From: Aspidiotus rigidus
Lineage: Eukaryota > Arthropoda > Insecta > Hemiptera > Diaspididae
Direction: 5' to 3'
NCBI GenBank assembly: GCA_035079385.1
Contig: JAVHKY010000029.1
Location: 5,952,001-6,016,000, forward strand
Length of the DNA stretch: 64,000 nt
Shown: positions 47,031 through 58,751 of the stretch, one piece after another
Numbering within the stretch: the first letter of the stretch is position 1
How the letters are laid out: each line of letters starts with the position of its first letter
Position numbers and translations under genes: made by a program
The notes under the pieces: generated by a model
Told to the model about the DNA's origin: nothing
Databases searched by the model: none
What the model saw: only the letters and a program-made list of their open reading frames with translations

Positions 47031-47930
47031 CAAATATCTTGAACAATTGGGCATCAATCATGAAAAGTTTCATATAAAAAATGTTCCTCATGAAATTTGA
47101 TATAGAAAATACCATTCAAACTTTGCTATGCGTCCAATTATGAGCTTAAAAAGTTCGTCAAAAGTTGGGAAGTTTGGGAAAAAGTCAATTTTTCAGCAAT
47201 AAATATCTAGAAAATCAAACACAAATGAAATAAAATTTCAAACAAAAATTATTTAGACGAATCCGTTCCTTCAAGTTACGGCTATCCATAATAAACGTGA
47301 AAGGTTTGCATATTTTTACTCCACGTCGGAGTATTCGTCTTTCACGTTTAAAAATTATTTATTGAAAAATTTTAACTGCAAAATAGATTGCCTAGACTTT
47401 CTTCCAAAGTTTGTCGAAAGTTCTGAGCTTTTGGAAGGAAATTGATTGTTATCAAATATTACAAAAAAATAAGCTATTCTAATAAGGAGTTCCAAACAAA
47501 AAATATTTTTCATGAAATTTACTACATCACAGACCATCTGAACTTTATTGTTAGTCTAGTTATAATCTTGAAAAGCTTCCAAAAGTTGTGAGCTTCTAGA
47601 AAAAATCGATTCATAGTAAATATTTTGGAGAATTGAGTTTCAATAAGAGAAACTTTCAAACAAAAAATGTTCTTTTTGAAATAATTTTTTGTCTGTAAAA
47701 TAGACTACTTGAACTTCCTTTTAAAAGTCGTCGGGAGTTCTGTGCGTTTGAAAGGGAAGTGATTGTTTCCAAATATCCTCCAAACTAGAGCTTTAACGAG
47801 GAAAAGTTTTAACCCAAAAGTGATTCTCACAAAATTCACTGCATCTTTATTGTAATGCTAATGGTTATCATATTAAAAAGTCTATTGTGAGCTTCAACAT
47901 TGAAAAAAAATCTGTAGGAATCACATTAAA
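47031..47930 (+). repeat. Degenerate ~160-bp tandem repeats inside the foldback arm
   Basis: Units starting AAATAT.. near 47031, 47202, 47454, 47617 and 47770 share TTTCA.ACAAAAAATGTTC, TCATGAAATTT, AAAAGTTG..AGTT/GAGC and GAAA.T.GATTG. Spacings are about 171, 252, 163 and 153 bp. The 252-bp spacing is explained by the 94-bp insertion at 47256. Confidence 0.65.
47256..47349. mobile_element. 94-bp insertion with 12-bp target-site duplication
   Basis: AAAAATTATTTA occurs immediately before (47244-47255) and after (47350-47361) the insert, exactly. The other foldback arm lacks the insert. Inside, AAACGTGAAAG and CTTTCACGTTT form an inverted pair, and ACGAAT/ATTCGT a second. A related copy lies at 57893-57980. 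Confidence 0.85.
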
Positions 47931-49739
47931 TACTTTTATTACTTTATTTAAAGAATTTTTATTGGTAAGTGATGCCAATAACAGTTCAGTGGCTTAGTTG
48001 CAGTCAGAGGAATAAAATCTTGATGAGGAATTGTAGCTAATTTGCCGTTTGCCGCCATACACGTTGATGTTGCTGTACTTTGGACAAAATTAAATAATAT
48101 TCAAGCTGTTCATCTGCACATGGCGCTGCAATCTCTTAAAACCACACAAAATAGGTTTTTTAAATATCTGCTAAATATTTATCTTGATTAAAAATTATTT
48201 TGAATTATTTATTCTAGAACACAATATAAAATATAAAATATTTAAAAAAAGAATCCGGTGTTGCTCATGAAGTTGACTGAATTGAGTTTACTGAACTAAA
48301 AAGAAAAAAACATGAGTTTGAATCAAAAAAACTCTAGTTACTAAATAAAATATTAAATAATTTTGTCATCAAAAATTCATATGTAAAATCTTACAGCAGC
48401 ACCGCCGTATCCTACTAACTCTTATAATCTTACGCTTCCTCATGAGTGATACAATCATTTAGTTATTCAGTTTTCCATTATATTCGAACAAAGAGCCTCT
48501 AGATTTTTACTATTGCCTTCTATATAAGTAAACTATATAATATTGCTGCTGTAAGATTTTACATAATTATGAATGTTTGATTACAAAATGATTTAATATT
48601 TTGTTTGGTAACTATAGAATTTTTTTGATTCAAACTCAGGTTTTTTCTTTTTAGTTCACTTATAATAAAAGTCAATTCAATCAACTTCATGAGCTGAATT
48701 TTTTTTTCAAATATGTAATTTAAATTATTTTTAGTTAAAATGTATCTATGCAAACAATGTGTCCCAAAACATTTTTTTGTTAATAAATTATAATAATTGG
48801 ACTGATAAAAAGAAGGAAACGCTCAATTGGTCCAAAAAGTAACTGCACTATCCAAAAATAAAGTCTCCAAGTGGTATGGGAAGCGAGATAGAAAAAAGAA
48901 AGAAAGAAAGATCCGCGGTCAAACACATGCCAAGTGATGGCAACACCGGAAAAACTTGTGATTTTCAAGTATGGATGAAAAAGTGACAAAAGTGACTACT
49001 TTCTTTAAAACGTGCCTAAAAGTGACTGAAGCCTGAAAAAAAAAGTGACCAAGTCACTCAAAAGTGACAAAGTGGACACCTAGAACAATCGATTTCCTTC
49101 CAAAAACTCAGAACTTTCGACAAAGTTTGAAAGATAGTTTAGGCAATCTATTTTGCAATTAAAATTTTTCAATTATACTTTTTGTTTGAAATTTTATTTC
49201 ATTCGTTTTTGATCTTTTAGATATTTATTGCTAAAAAATTGACTTTTTCACAAAGTTCCCAACTTTCGACGAACTTTTTAAGCTGATAATTGGACGCATA
49301 GCAAAGTTTGAATGGTATTTTCTATAACAAATTTCACGAGGAACATTTTTTATCTGAAACTTTTCATGATTGATGCCCAATTTTTCAAGATATTTGCAAA
49401 ACATTAATTTTTGGAAGCTAGGAAGTTGGATGTATTATTCATTTGGGGCCTTATTTTCTTTTATTGAAAAAGAAAAGTAGAAAATCTGACCCATACAATA
49501 TGATTTATTCGCCTTTTACCAAAAGACCGATCCAACATCTTGAAATTGGCCGCCATTTTGAAAAGCTGCTCTTCTCAGATGTCTATCATCGTTTTTTATG
49601 TCAAGTATCACCTTTACTAACATATCCCAAAGTGACGCTTTGTCCCCCCACGAGGTACCAAAACCCACTATTTTCTATTATGGCCCATGGACTAATTACA
49701 TATACTTTTTTTGTAGGAAATGGAAATATGATATTTTGA

Positions 49740-52160
49740 ATTTTATGAGTCTAGAAATATTCTACCGTGAAAGATGATGATTGTCGCAAATGAAATGTAT
49801 TACAGTATCGAAAAAATGAAAACAGTCACCTACTAGATTTTTCCACACCAAGAAAAGATTGGAAGAGTCTTTGGTTTTCGCCCGAAAATACACGTATTCT
49901 AGAAACTTTCCAAGAAAGATGTGTGTGCCAAAAGCTTTCTACTGGATCAAGATCGCAGCAATACATGCAAGTAGGTACGTGCCACAAATGACCGTTATTA
50001 AAAATCCTACCACATTGTTATATTTTCATAATACGTACAAAGAAATTAAAATGCCTATGCACTGAGTGTGTATAAGTACGAACGAGCACCTATACGTAAT
50101 GTTCATCATATTCTCGCAGTACTTTCCAGCGTGCACTTTCGTTTCCATTATGTTGCTTACGCAATACAATTATGCTGAATGTGGGCATCGAGATTCAAAC
50201 AGCGCCGGCTTCGTCAGTATTTTTAAATCGGTTCGAAAAATTTACAAGCATACGTAGAATAATTCTCCGATGTTGTAGAGGAAGGGAGACTATCCATCTG
50301 TACAGCTCGCGATGCAGCATGGATTTTTAGGAATTATTACCTACAAAAAATATTGCATTGTTGAAGTACGAGCGGCGGGGGCCGGTACATTAATTACCCA
50401 TTTCTTATTATTATCAAACTTCGTGAACTTTACCTTCTCATTAATATCTGACAAGCGACTACAGTAAATAACAATAATAGTGTTGTACAGGGTCAATCAT
50501 GAACGGTGTATATCCACATATATATATATACACCACACACACATCATTTGCATCACCATTAATCTTTGATGACAATAAGCATGCAATGACGATGAACATT
50601 AAATATTTGAAAACGTGAATGAGATTTTGGAAGCACGAATTCCAAACCATTTAGTTACGACATTGTCGTCCTCGATATTGCTTACCGGAAACGTTTCCCT
50701 CCCGTCAACTTAAGGTCTAACGATTTCGTCTTCCTTTCTTCTGAAAAAATATTAAACTTGTTCAACTTGTAAAAATGTATAATAGCTATATAGGTATTAA
50801 AACATTTGCGAGTTTTTGATTTACGATTCGGACGCGCAAAAAAAGGATTGAGCTAGCGTACATTTGGATTTCATCCTCGGAAAAAATTCTTGTACTTTTT
50901 TATAATATGTCATAAAAAGAAAAAAAATAATATAATACTCGGTACCATTATACGAAAAATTTTAGTGCTACTTCATTTACATAGAAAGTAAATGTCAAGG
51001 CATCGCTTCATGACTGCACATTTAATGTGCGGGAATAATATTTTATTGAATTTAATCACTTCGGTCAAAAACTGGCTTATATACGTCAAAGTAATAACAA
51101 AGTGATTTTTCAATAAGGAAGCCCCAGGTTCTTGAGCCAACTAATCTTCGTCCACACTTACGTATTATAGGAACGACTATAGAACTTTATCGCCTCCTCT
51201 TTTTTGTACAATCTTCAGCTAAACTAAACTACGTAAGAGGTGAATGGCAGCATTGGAGAAGGTGGAAGGGAGCTTATTATGCCCAGAGAAATGAAGGTAG
51301 GTTTGTCAAAAGGGTAAAAGGGTGTGACCGACAGAAATGGGGCGGTCTAGGTCGTACTTGTGGGAACTAGGTGCTTGGCGAACACTGGTGCCTATTCCGT
51401 AGTTCAAGTTTTAGTCTAAGTACCTAGTACTGTTAGCAGTTACAAATCATTGTCTTAGAGAAGATGATGCGAAAGTCTAGGTTACAATTTCTCCACGAGA
51501 GCGAGTGAGGGCTATAGGGACTTGATCCAGAAATCTGCGAGCTCGAGTCTGACTTCCCCTGTCCGAAAATACGGTACTAGCTTTAAACTATGCCAATATT
51601 GGAAATCAGAGAGGCCGAGTTGTCCCCCATACTAGGTCATACTAGGCCTCGCATGCAGTGTACTCGCAATCTAAGCTAGAAATCTGCTAGTCCGAGAAGA
51701 ATGTTGATGACGTCACAAGGAGTTTTAAACTGGTTGATGTCTTCCTACTGTACCTTCACCTGCGATCGTAAATTTGCAAACTTTTAGAATTCCTTCTTTT
51801 AAATGAATTTAATGTTCTCCTCGTGTGTACGACCCATACTGAATAATGATGGAGGAGATACAGGCACGTAACGTATAATCACAGAATAAAATAACTGAAA
51901 CCACCGAAGGCACGCAGACTGAACGTATAATTGATGTCAAAAAGTCAGAAAAAAAAGGGGGAGGTTAAAATCACAAAAATAAAGTTAAATTTGAAAAAAA
52001 TCACAAGTTAAAATAAGATGGAAAAATAAAGAAATAAATTAAAGATGAAAATCACAAAGAAATAATAATAATAAAAACGCTGACAAATCAAGGGACAAGG
52101 AAACATTGAAGCTCACAAATGAAATACTAATGAAAATAGATAACTAAAAATTAAAAATTG
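49740..52160. other. Gene-free stretch
   Basis: Contains a (TA)n(CA)n microsatellite at about 50517-50545 and a single TGACGTCA at 51708-51715 without a recognisable array. Open frames lack motifs. Confidence 0.45.
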
Positions 52161-52239
52161 AACGTCAGTTAGTCAAAATAATATGAAAAATTTTAAAAAA
52201 GCTAGAAAACTGCAAGTTTCAGTTTATTTTAAATGAAAA

Positions 52240-52285
52240 CTCTCAACCGGTTTCGGTCGTGCGAGGACGGTCATCTTCAGGACTA
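52240..52285 (-). repeat. PLE-type CTGAAGA…CGAAAC motif
   Basis: On the minus strand CTGAAGA (52280-52274) is followed after 19 nt by GAAA (52254-52251) and CCGGTT. This C-U-G-A-N-G-A … G-A-A-A spacing matches the two core boxes of hammerhead ribozymes, which are known from PLEs. Stems I and III could not be drawn with confidence. Confidence 0.4.
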
Positions 52286-52392
52286 GAATAAATTGAGATA
52301 CTTAAAAAGAGAAGACGACGATTAGTTGATGAAGAAAGGAGAAACATGTAAACCACCAACGAGAAATATCAGACCGGGCTTCAAGAGGGTCG

Positions 52393-53720
52393 TATCGCAC
52401 AACATAATGAATATTCTATCGTATACGCTGAGTCATCAGGTGTAATATTGGATTTAATGAGGTGTAAGTGGTGCACTAAAAATTAAAAAGGTCTCAAGTG
52501 TACAATTCTGCTTTATTAGTCAGCAATTGCAGGAGTGTTTCTGGATGCTAGTCCATTATCAGTTGTATCGCTACTGAGGAACATGGCCTTAAAAACTAAT
52601 TTGTATAGTCTAAAACTGTGGTCTGAGGCTTTGAAAGACATTTACTGTTTCTTATCGCACAACATAATGAATATTCTATCGTATGCACTGAGTCATCAGG
52701 TGTAATATTGGATGTAATGAGGTGCAAGTGGTGCACTAAAAATTAAAAAGGTCTCAAGTGTACAATTCTGCTTTATTAGTCAGCAATTGCAGGAGTGATT
52801 TTGGGTGCTAGCCCATTATCAGTCTTATCGCTACAGATGAAAATGGCCTTGAACACTAATTTGTATAGTCTAAAACTGTGGTCTGAGGCTTTGAAAGACG
52901 TTTACTGTTTCCTATCGCACAACATAATGAATATTCTATCGTATACACTGAGTCATCAGGTGTAATATTGGATGTAATGAGGTGCAAGTGGTGCACTGAA
53001 AATTAAAAAAGTCTCGAGTGTTTTTGGGTGCTAGTCCATTATCAGTTGTATCGCTACTGAGGAACATGGCCTTAAAAACTAGTTTGTATAGTCTAAAACT
53101 GTGATCTGAGGCTTTCAAAGACGTTTACTATATCCTATTGCACAACATAATGCGAATATTCTATCGTATGCACTGGGCCATTGGAACTAATATTGAGTTT
53201 ACTGAGGTGTTTTTGAAAAGATCTCAAATGCACACTTCTACTTTTATTTGTAGCTTACAAGATTATCTGCCTTAGGTTATATCGCTACTGAGGAACATGG
53301 CCTGAAACATCAGTTTGTGTAGTCTAAAACTGTAGTCTGAGGCTTTGAGAGACATTTAATGTTTCATATTGAAGAGCATAATGAATTTTCTATCGTATGC
53401 ACTGAGTCATCAGGCGTAATATTGGGTGTATGAGAGGTAAGTAGTGCACTGGAGAATTAATAATATCTCAAGTGTACTGTTTGGCCTGCGAAAGAAGACC
53501 GTTTTCAAAACACGTTTTGTTCAACGCGTGTGGCTATAAAAACTTGTTTGAAGTATTCTAAAAACGGTCTTCTTTCTTTGGCCGGACCGTACAATTATGC
53601 TTTATCAATTAGCTTGCAAGAGTACTTTCGAGTACTTCCCCATCATCAGTTGTATTGCTACTGCTTCAACATTAGTTTTGATAGTGTACCGCATGTGGTC
53701 TGATTGGCCAAAACGAAGCT
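52393..53720 (-). repeat. ~260-bp tandem repeat array (about five units) 3' of a PLE
   Basis: Units start TATCGCACAACATAATGAAT at 52393, 52653 and 52913 (exact 260-bp period). Diverged units start at about 53136 and 53367. Unit 3 lacks about 37 bp and unit 5 carries a 113-bp MITE. Each contains the block GGCCATGTTCCTCAGTAGCG on the minus strand followed by a CTGATAA/CTGATGA box. The block also appears beside the other minus-strand PLE near 4450-4490, so the array is best read as an amplified PLE 3' region. Confidence 0.8.
53477..53589. mobile_element. 113-bp MITE in the tandem array
   Basis: The left end CTGTTTGGCCTGCGAAAGAA and GACCGTTTT is mirrored at the right by AAAACGGTCTTCTTTCTTTG and GCCGGACCG. 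TA at 53475-53476 and 53590-53591 flank it. Comparison with units 1 and 2 (…AAGTGTACAATTCTGC) shows the empty site, so both boundaries and the TA duplication are supported directly. The TA duplication is typical of Tc1/mariner-mobilised MITEs. Confidence 0.9.
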
Positions 53721-53779
53721 CCATCGTGATGGTTTATCCATATAGGTGACAAAGCAGGAGGGGAGCAATTCTTTCCCTC

Positions 53780-54680
53780 ATAAAAGAGTGGAAAAATTAA
53801 AATATGCTTGTTTTAAGAATAAGATGAAATAGAAAATTAGAAGTCAACAAAAAAAATTATTTTGTCACCCCTTGAGAAAAATTTACTCCGCCATCCATTT
53901 TTGCGTATCTATTGGTTACCAGGTTTACTGTCATGCTATTGAACGGTTCTGTTCTTTCAGTCTCTGTAATCACCAAGCCAATTAAAATGTTCAGAAGGCT
54001 AAATAGCTCTCCCCTCTTTGCCTTTGCAATCCCCATCTGTTTCCGGAGTTTTATTCTATCCATGCAGTTTTCTACATGTATGACTTTGAATACTCTTTCA
54101 CCATTGTGCTGTTTTTCATTGTAGTGTTTGCCAGACAGTAACTTGCATCTTCTTTCTCTCTTGATATTTTGTACCCCTCTCTACAGAACTTTCTCACAAT
54201 CTTACTGATGTAGATGCCTTTGCACTGTTTGCAACTGAGTTTGTACACTTTGCTCAAGCTACTCTTGTACATTTCCCCCATCTGGTCGTTTCTTATTCTC
54301 TTCACCATGAATGGGTTGTCATAATCGCTGAACGCCTTTATCACCTCGTTCATGTACTTTCCTTTAATGTGCTGATCCGGTGCTGTCTTGGGTTCCCTGC
54401 TTCCACTTTCCTAAGGATTCCCTCAACGAGGCTTCTAGATCTGTTTTACTAACTTAATTTCTCTTCTCTTCATTGTTCTTCAGAACAGAAATTTCTCGGT
54501 AGCAGTAGTTCTGAATCGCCTCTAACTTGTGCTTAGGTTGGTGGCAGGCGTCGTTTGTGATGATGGTGTCGGTCTACGTAAGCCTCCTGTAGACCTTGTA
54601 TTTCTTAGGTCCATATAGTTGATGGTCTCATCTTGCTCCGTATACGATTTGATGGGAAGAATGAAGGGTTAGAATCTGTC
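53780..54680 (-). mobile_element. Penelope-like element 3' coding part (GIY-YIG nuclease)
   Basis: The minus-strand frame 54353-54072 encodes SSLSKVYKLSCKQCKGIYIS followed by KIVRKFCREGYKI. This corresponds to the GIY-YIG core with the CCHH-type cysteines of PLE nucleases (VYKL.C..C…YI…R.F…R…), with some catalytic positions altered. The following frame (54063-53857) has RIKLRKQMGIAKAKRGELFS, matching the segment at 4.6 kb. 54680-54370 is similar to 5790-5545. No RT motifs were found upstream. The sub-family differs from the PLE pair at 23-25 kb. Confidence 0.65.
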
Positions 54681-54689
54681 TGCTCCGAT

Positions 54690-56600
54690 AGTGGCCGTCG
54701 AGAAAAAGCGGAAGAGGGATATTTGATAATTATTTAAATGTCTTCCATACTTTACTCACGAAAAGAATTCATCGTATTACACAACTCTCATACATTATTC
54801 GCCAGTTCAAATTCATCGGCTACATGCGTACATAAGATTACATAATATTATTCCATATCGTATCGTATATAGTCTCTTAATTAAAATATATGCCTCGGAT
54901 ACGTCGCGTCGATTATAACGAGCAATTTAATTACCAGAATTGGGAGTTTGCATTCGTTTGTTTCAACAAGAGACAAAATATTTGTAGCCGTGGACTTCGT
55001 ATTCTTTCGTGCGAAATAAAAATACCTTAGGACCGCAAGTTACAAAATACAGGCTCGTAAAAAATAATGGAATTCGTAAAACAATTCGAGAAGATGATAT
55101 TTATACAAACAATAATGAAAAGATTCAGTATCGGAGGACACGAACAAATGTGATCATATTTTTGGTCCATAATATATTCCAGTTCAAATCTTTCACAATA
55201 AATTAAAAAGGGATAAAGGAATTTTACGAGTTCCCTGGATCTCAGAGGCTGCACTGAATTCTACCCACAAGACTAGAACGATATTAATTGAAAAGATAAG
55301 CATTAATTATAGAAATGACGAGTCAAATTTGCTCTAACAGATATGCCACTCGAATAATGTCCCAATAAGACTTTGTATGTGTAGTAAGTGAGAGAATACG
55401 AGTCTTAAAAAAGATTAAACAAGTCGAATACCGTAACATATTATCAGGAAGTTCATCCTGTCGCGAATAGCCACAAGATCGCACATTACGTTTCAATTTC
55501 CGAAGTGATAAGAATCGTTGAAAAGTCGATCGTGAAAAAAAAAAATCATTATTCCATAATTTTATTTCGATCTCACTCACTCGTGTTTCTGGTCGGTCAG
55601 GATGCGAGTGCGAGGTGACCTTTATCACGAGAATGATTATCAGTTCAATTATGTCACCACAAATTAATTAAATTAAGGAAAGATTTATTCAACGGAACAA
55701 GAATTCTCATCAAACACTGCTCTCGCAGCGCACATGGTAATCTTAAAGATTACAAGAAATTCAATTGCTTGGAAGCTCATACTTCATAATAGTTTACCTT
55801 ACCCTACGACGTGGTGTTTCACGCTCGAAAAGAAGTCGATAAAAAAATCTTTTAATCATTCATCTCGTAAATATGAAATAAACCTCCTTTCAGTCTCCAG
55901 GTAGATGCCGAGCCTACAGCATGTTGACTATATACTTGCTTTACTCGGGACGGTTTTAAAAATCTGATCGTCAATTTAATTATGAAAAGGTCACATAATT
56001 AATGAGTCTACGAGTTGGAGTACTGTCAAGAATTTGAAGGCGGCATATTTGTGATGCTGATTTTGTGTGCAGCCTTTTGGGCCTCATTTTCATTTTCATT
56101 TCTCCATTATCCAAAAACAAACACTGTCCTCAGTCCATTGAATTAAGAATGTGCCAATCGATAAATGTCAGAATTTTCACACGTCAGAGCGAAATTCTCA
56201 CGCGGTTATGAATTTCTTCATACAATATGTGTCGACAAGTAAACTGAGATCAATATTGCCTCACCACTGTCGTCAAACATAAGGATCGGGGTCGTAAATT
56301 TACGCATGAGATTAAAATATTCGCAGAGGTTACTTGATTAATTAAACTAAGAAAGACGCGTACAACACCGTCGAGGCGTAAAAATAGCAAATCAATACCA
56401 TTACTCGAAGAAACATACAAAAGTCGTCAATGAGACACATTGTACCATTTTTTCCTTGACTTCTGGACCTGTATGAATCACCAATTCCAACGATGTTTCA
56501 TGTTTACTTTGAAACTTGGAACCTGAAGTAGTTCTAAGCTGTCATCATCAGAGGGTTCAGAATGGTTCTAAGAAATCTAAGAAGCAAGACTAAACAGCTC
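54690..56600. other. Gene-free stretch
   Basis: No recognised domain. A degenerate CTGATGATGA box on the minus strand near 56550 may be another PLE terminal relic but lacks a partner box at the right spacing. Confidence 0.4.
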
Positions 56601-56639
56601 GATTTTTTTCTGCAAGTCATTCAACTGCGCAGGGAGTCA

Positions 56640-57480
56640 TGAGCTCTTGAATAAGTAGTGCCCGAAGGAAGTTTGGAGTGAACAGGTCGAAGGAGGTTTG
56701 TGAGGGGATAGAAAATGATTTTCAGAGGGACAAGAGGGAAAATGGGAGACTGATTGGCATTAGGGTGGAGCGGAGAGCCCAAGGAGAAGGAAGGAAAAAG
56801 AAGGCGCGGGTTAGGCAAGTGTACCCAATTCTTAGTAGCTCCATGGTGTGAGGGGCGAATTGAAGAGGATCAAGCAGTTGGGGATTTTTTCTTTATTGTG
56901 GGATTGCGAGGACCAAAGATTGTACCATGTAACGATGGTAAGATTTTAAGTCATAGGCCGGAGAAGGGGATGAATTGGTGATAGAGGAGGAGAGTAGGGC
57001 TTACTTGGCTGTTGGTCCGCTGTGTCGTGTTCTTAGAGGCCGATATTGAGATAGAGAAGATGTTAAGGTTCGCAAGAGAAGCGTTGGAAGAGTAGGGGTC
57101 TTGCATGGTTGCAAAGAGAAGAACGAGTCAAAAAGGAGGTGGAATTTACAATACGAGAAGGGAAAGAAGAGGAAGGTGAGTAAAGCAGGAATATATGACA
57201 GATTAGTTCAAAATAATATGGAGGCAAATTTTTTATATAAGTGAGCGAGACTTTTCCATCGATAGAGAAGGCATAGCCAGTTTTGGAACCCGATTTAGAT
57301 CAATATATGAAGCACAGCTTGATGGAGGGAAAATCATCTGAGGCGGTTTCGGTAAGTTAGCCAGGTCGAGACTCGAGACGAATGTGAGGCGTCAGGGATG
57401 CCCAGGAAGAAGCTTAAATTCGAGATGGTAGTCTCGATGAGATTCTAATAAAAGGAATAGTGACTTCAAGAAACGGAGGG
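56640..57480 (-). mobile_element. I-group LINE relic: RNase H and C-terminus
   Basis: On the minus strand, 57290-57220 reads GYAFSIDGKVSLTYIKNLPP followed by YYFELI, the early RNase H segment. Near 57020 NIGL.EHDTADQQPSK matches GH.GI.GND.AD..AK. Near 56830-56790 a frame reads RIGYTCLTRAFFFLPSPWAL, the R.GHT.LTHSFLL segment before the terminal zinc-knuckle, which itself is lost. Frames shift several times. Confidence 0.55.
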
Positions 57481-57892
57481 AGAGGAGAAAGGAAATAGAA
57501 GCCATTCTCTGCGCATGCATACCAGTCATTTTCTTTTTCAAATTTCAACATTCAGAAAAGAAGACAGTAAGCAGTGCACACATCCTCTAACATAAGTTGT
57601 GCACTCAAGACCAAAAACACTGGAAATCCTGTGAAACAAATAAATACACGAAGTAAGTAGTGCACACATCCTCATATATGAGTACAGCCATGTTCTGCTC
57701 AAAGCTATTCGTTTATACAATATCGAAATTGCTTAAAGTACGTCAGAAACGTAGTTCCGAAGTACGTATGATTAATCGACAACATTGAAAATAAGATTAA
57801 GACTATTCTCGCGTTTGAAGATTAATTGAATTATCTCAAAATAAGTCGATAATGAAGCCATCGAGCAAAGAAATTAAGAGAGGTATATTTAA

Positions 57893-57980
57893 ACGAATAC
57901 GTTTCTCAAGGTTACGGCTACACATGATAAACGCGAAAGGACGAATACTCCGAAGGGAGAGTAAACAATGCAAGCGTTTC
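57893..57980. repeat. Second copy of the 94-bp hairpin element
   Basis: ACGAATACGTTTCTCAAGGT, TACGGCTACACATGATAAAC and GCGAAAGG match the left half of 47256-47349. The remaining part, GACGAATACTCCGAAGGG to AATGCAAGCGTTT, matches the other copy only when reverse-complemented. An inversion between the AAACGCGAAAG/CTTTCACGTTT arms is implied. Confidence 0.6.
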
Positions 57981-57999
57981 CTAAAGTTTTTTCAACCTT

Positions 58000-58520
58000 G
58001 GATACAGCCCAAACTCCTCCAATCCTTCCTTCATAACTGGCCTTTAAGGGTTAGAATTCAAGACCAATATTCTTCCCTCCAACAACGGTGTTCCTCAGGG
58101 TGGAGTATGGAGTGTTCTTTTCTTCCTAATCGCTTTAAATGACCTAACAAACAGTGTTAGTTTTCACCTTATCGAACGCCTCCTTGCAGATGGCTTTTGT
58201 ATCTCCCAACTAGCCTCCAACCTCCAACGATCAGCACGATTAATTCAATTAACCTTCGACAGAATCTAACAGTGGATTTCGATTTTTAGATGAGAAAATA
58301 GTGAAGAGATACTCAAGTCTTACGTTCCTTACTTCTCTGCGTCTACAAAACCGCACCATCCTATCCTTTGCCAAATTCCTTGACTCCAAAGTCTCCTAGA
58401 TATCTCGTATCAACATCTTGCATCTACTAATGCCGGAATTCGTTGAACTTTCTCAAATACCTATACTGGCTGTACCACAAACCTCTCCTCCAGTATTTCT
58501 TTCTGTATGTAGTCCGTCCT
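58000..58520 (+). mobile_element. I-group LINE RT fragment with mutated active site
   Basis: A frame from about 58082 encodes NNGVPQGGVWSVLFFLIALN, DLTNSVSFHLIERLLADGFC and ISQLASNLQRSARLIQLTF. This is RT motifs B and C of the same LINE family as 17.1-17.5 kb. The catalytic Y/FADD has become LADG, so this copy cannot polymerise. One stop interrupts before QWISIF. Downstream sequence to 58520 keeps RT thumb-like remnants in another frame. Confidence 0.7.
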
Positions 58521-58751
58521 TCTTCTAAAACAGCCAAATTGATTTTTGGAGAGGGTGCCCCAAAAAAAGTTGAACAGTCGTTGCAGGGGGACTATCCGGT
58601 GTCCAAAAATGTGTTGGACTTGCTTACATTTATTGTTTCTTATGGTTGATTACCTATTCTGCAGTACAAACAATTACTTTGTCTCCTCCACTTCAAAACC
58701 TCTTTTTGGTAGAAGGGAATCAAATCCCTCGTCTGTATCTTCAACTTTTTT

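Larger units (their letters stand above)
46689..49707. mobile_element. ~3-kb foldback (large inverted repeat)
   Basis: 46689-47450 matches the complement of 49085-49707. Shared blocks include TTAGTCCATGGGCCAT, GGGGGGACAAAGCG, GATGATAGACATCTGAGAAG, AATGGCGGCCAATTTC and TTTGCAAATATCTTGA. A second inner pair, 48263-48402 (GCTCATGAAGTTGACTGA … CTTACAGCAGC) with 48542-48694 (GCTGCTGTAAG … TCAACTTCATGAGC), lies around a 139-nt centre. The arms differ in length because of later indels. No transposase was seen. Confidence 0.75.

Noticed and set aside
50517..50545. (TA)n(CA)n tract as a regulatory site
   Set aside because: Simple microsatellite with no further support.
52393..53720. CRISPR-like array
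   Set aside because: The unit is ~260 bp with continuous homology and no spacer structure, and the context is eukaryotic. It is a tandem repeat.
56540..56570. CTGATGATGA box as a hammerhead ribozyme
   Set aside because: No GAAA box at compatible spacing and no stems.
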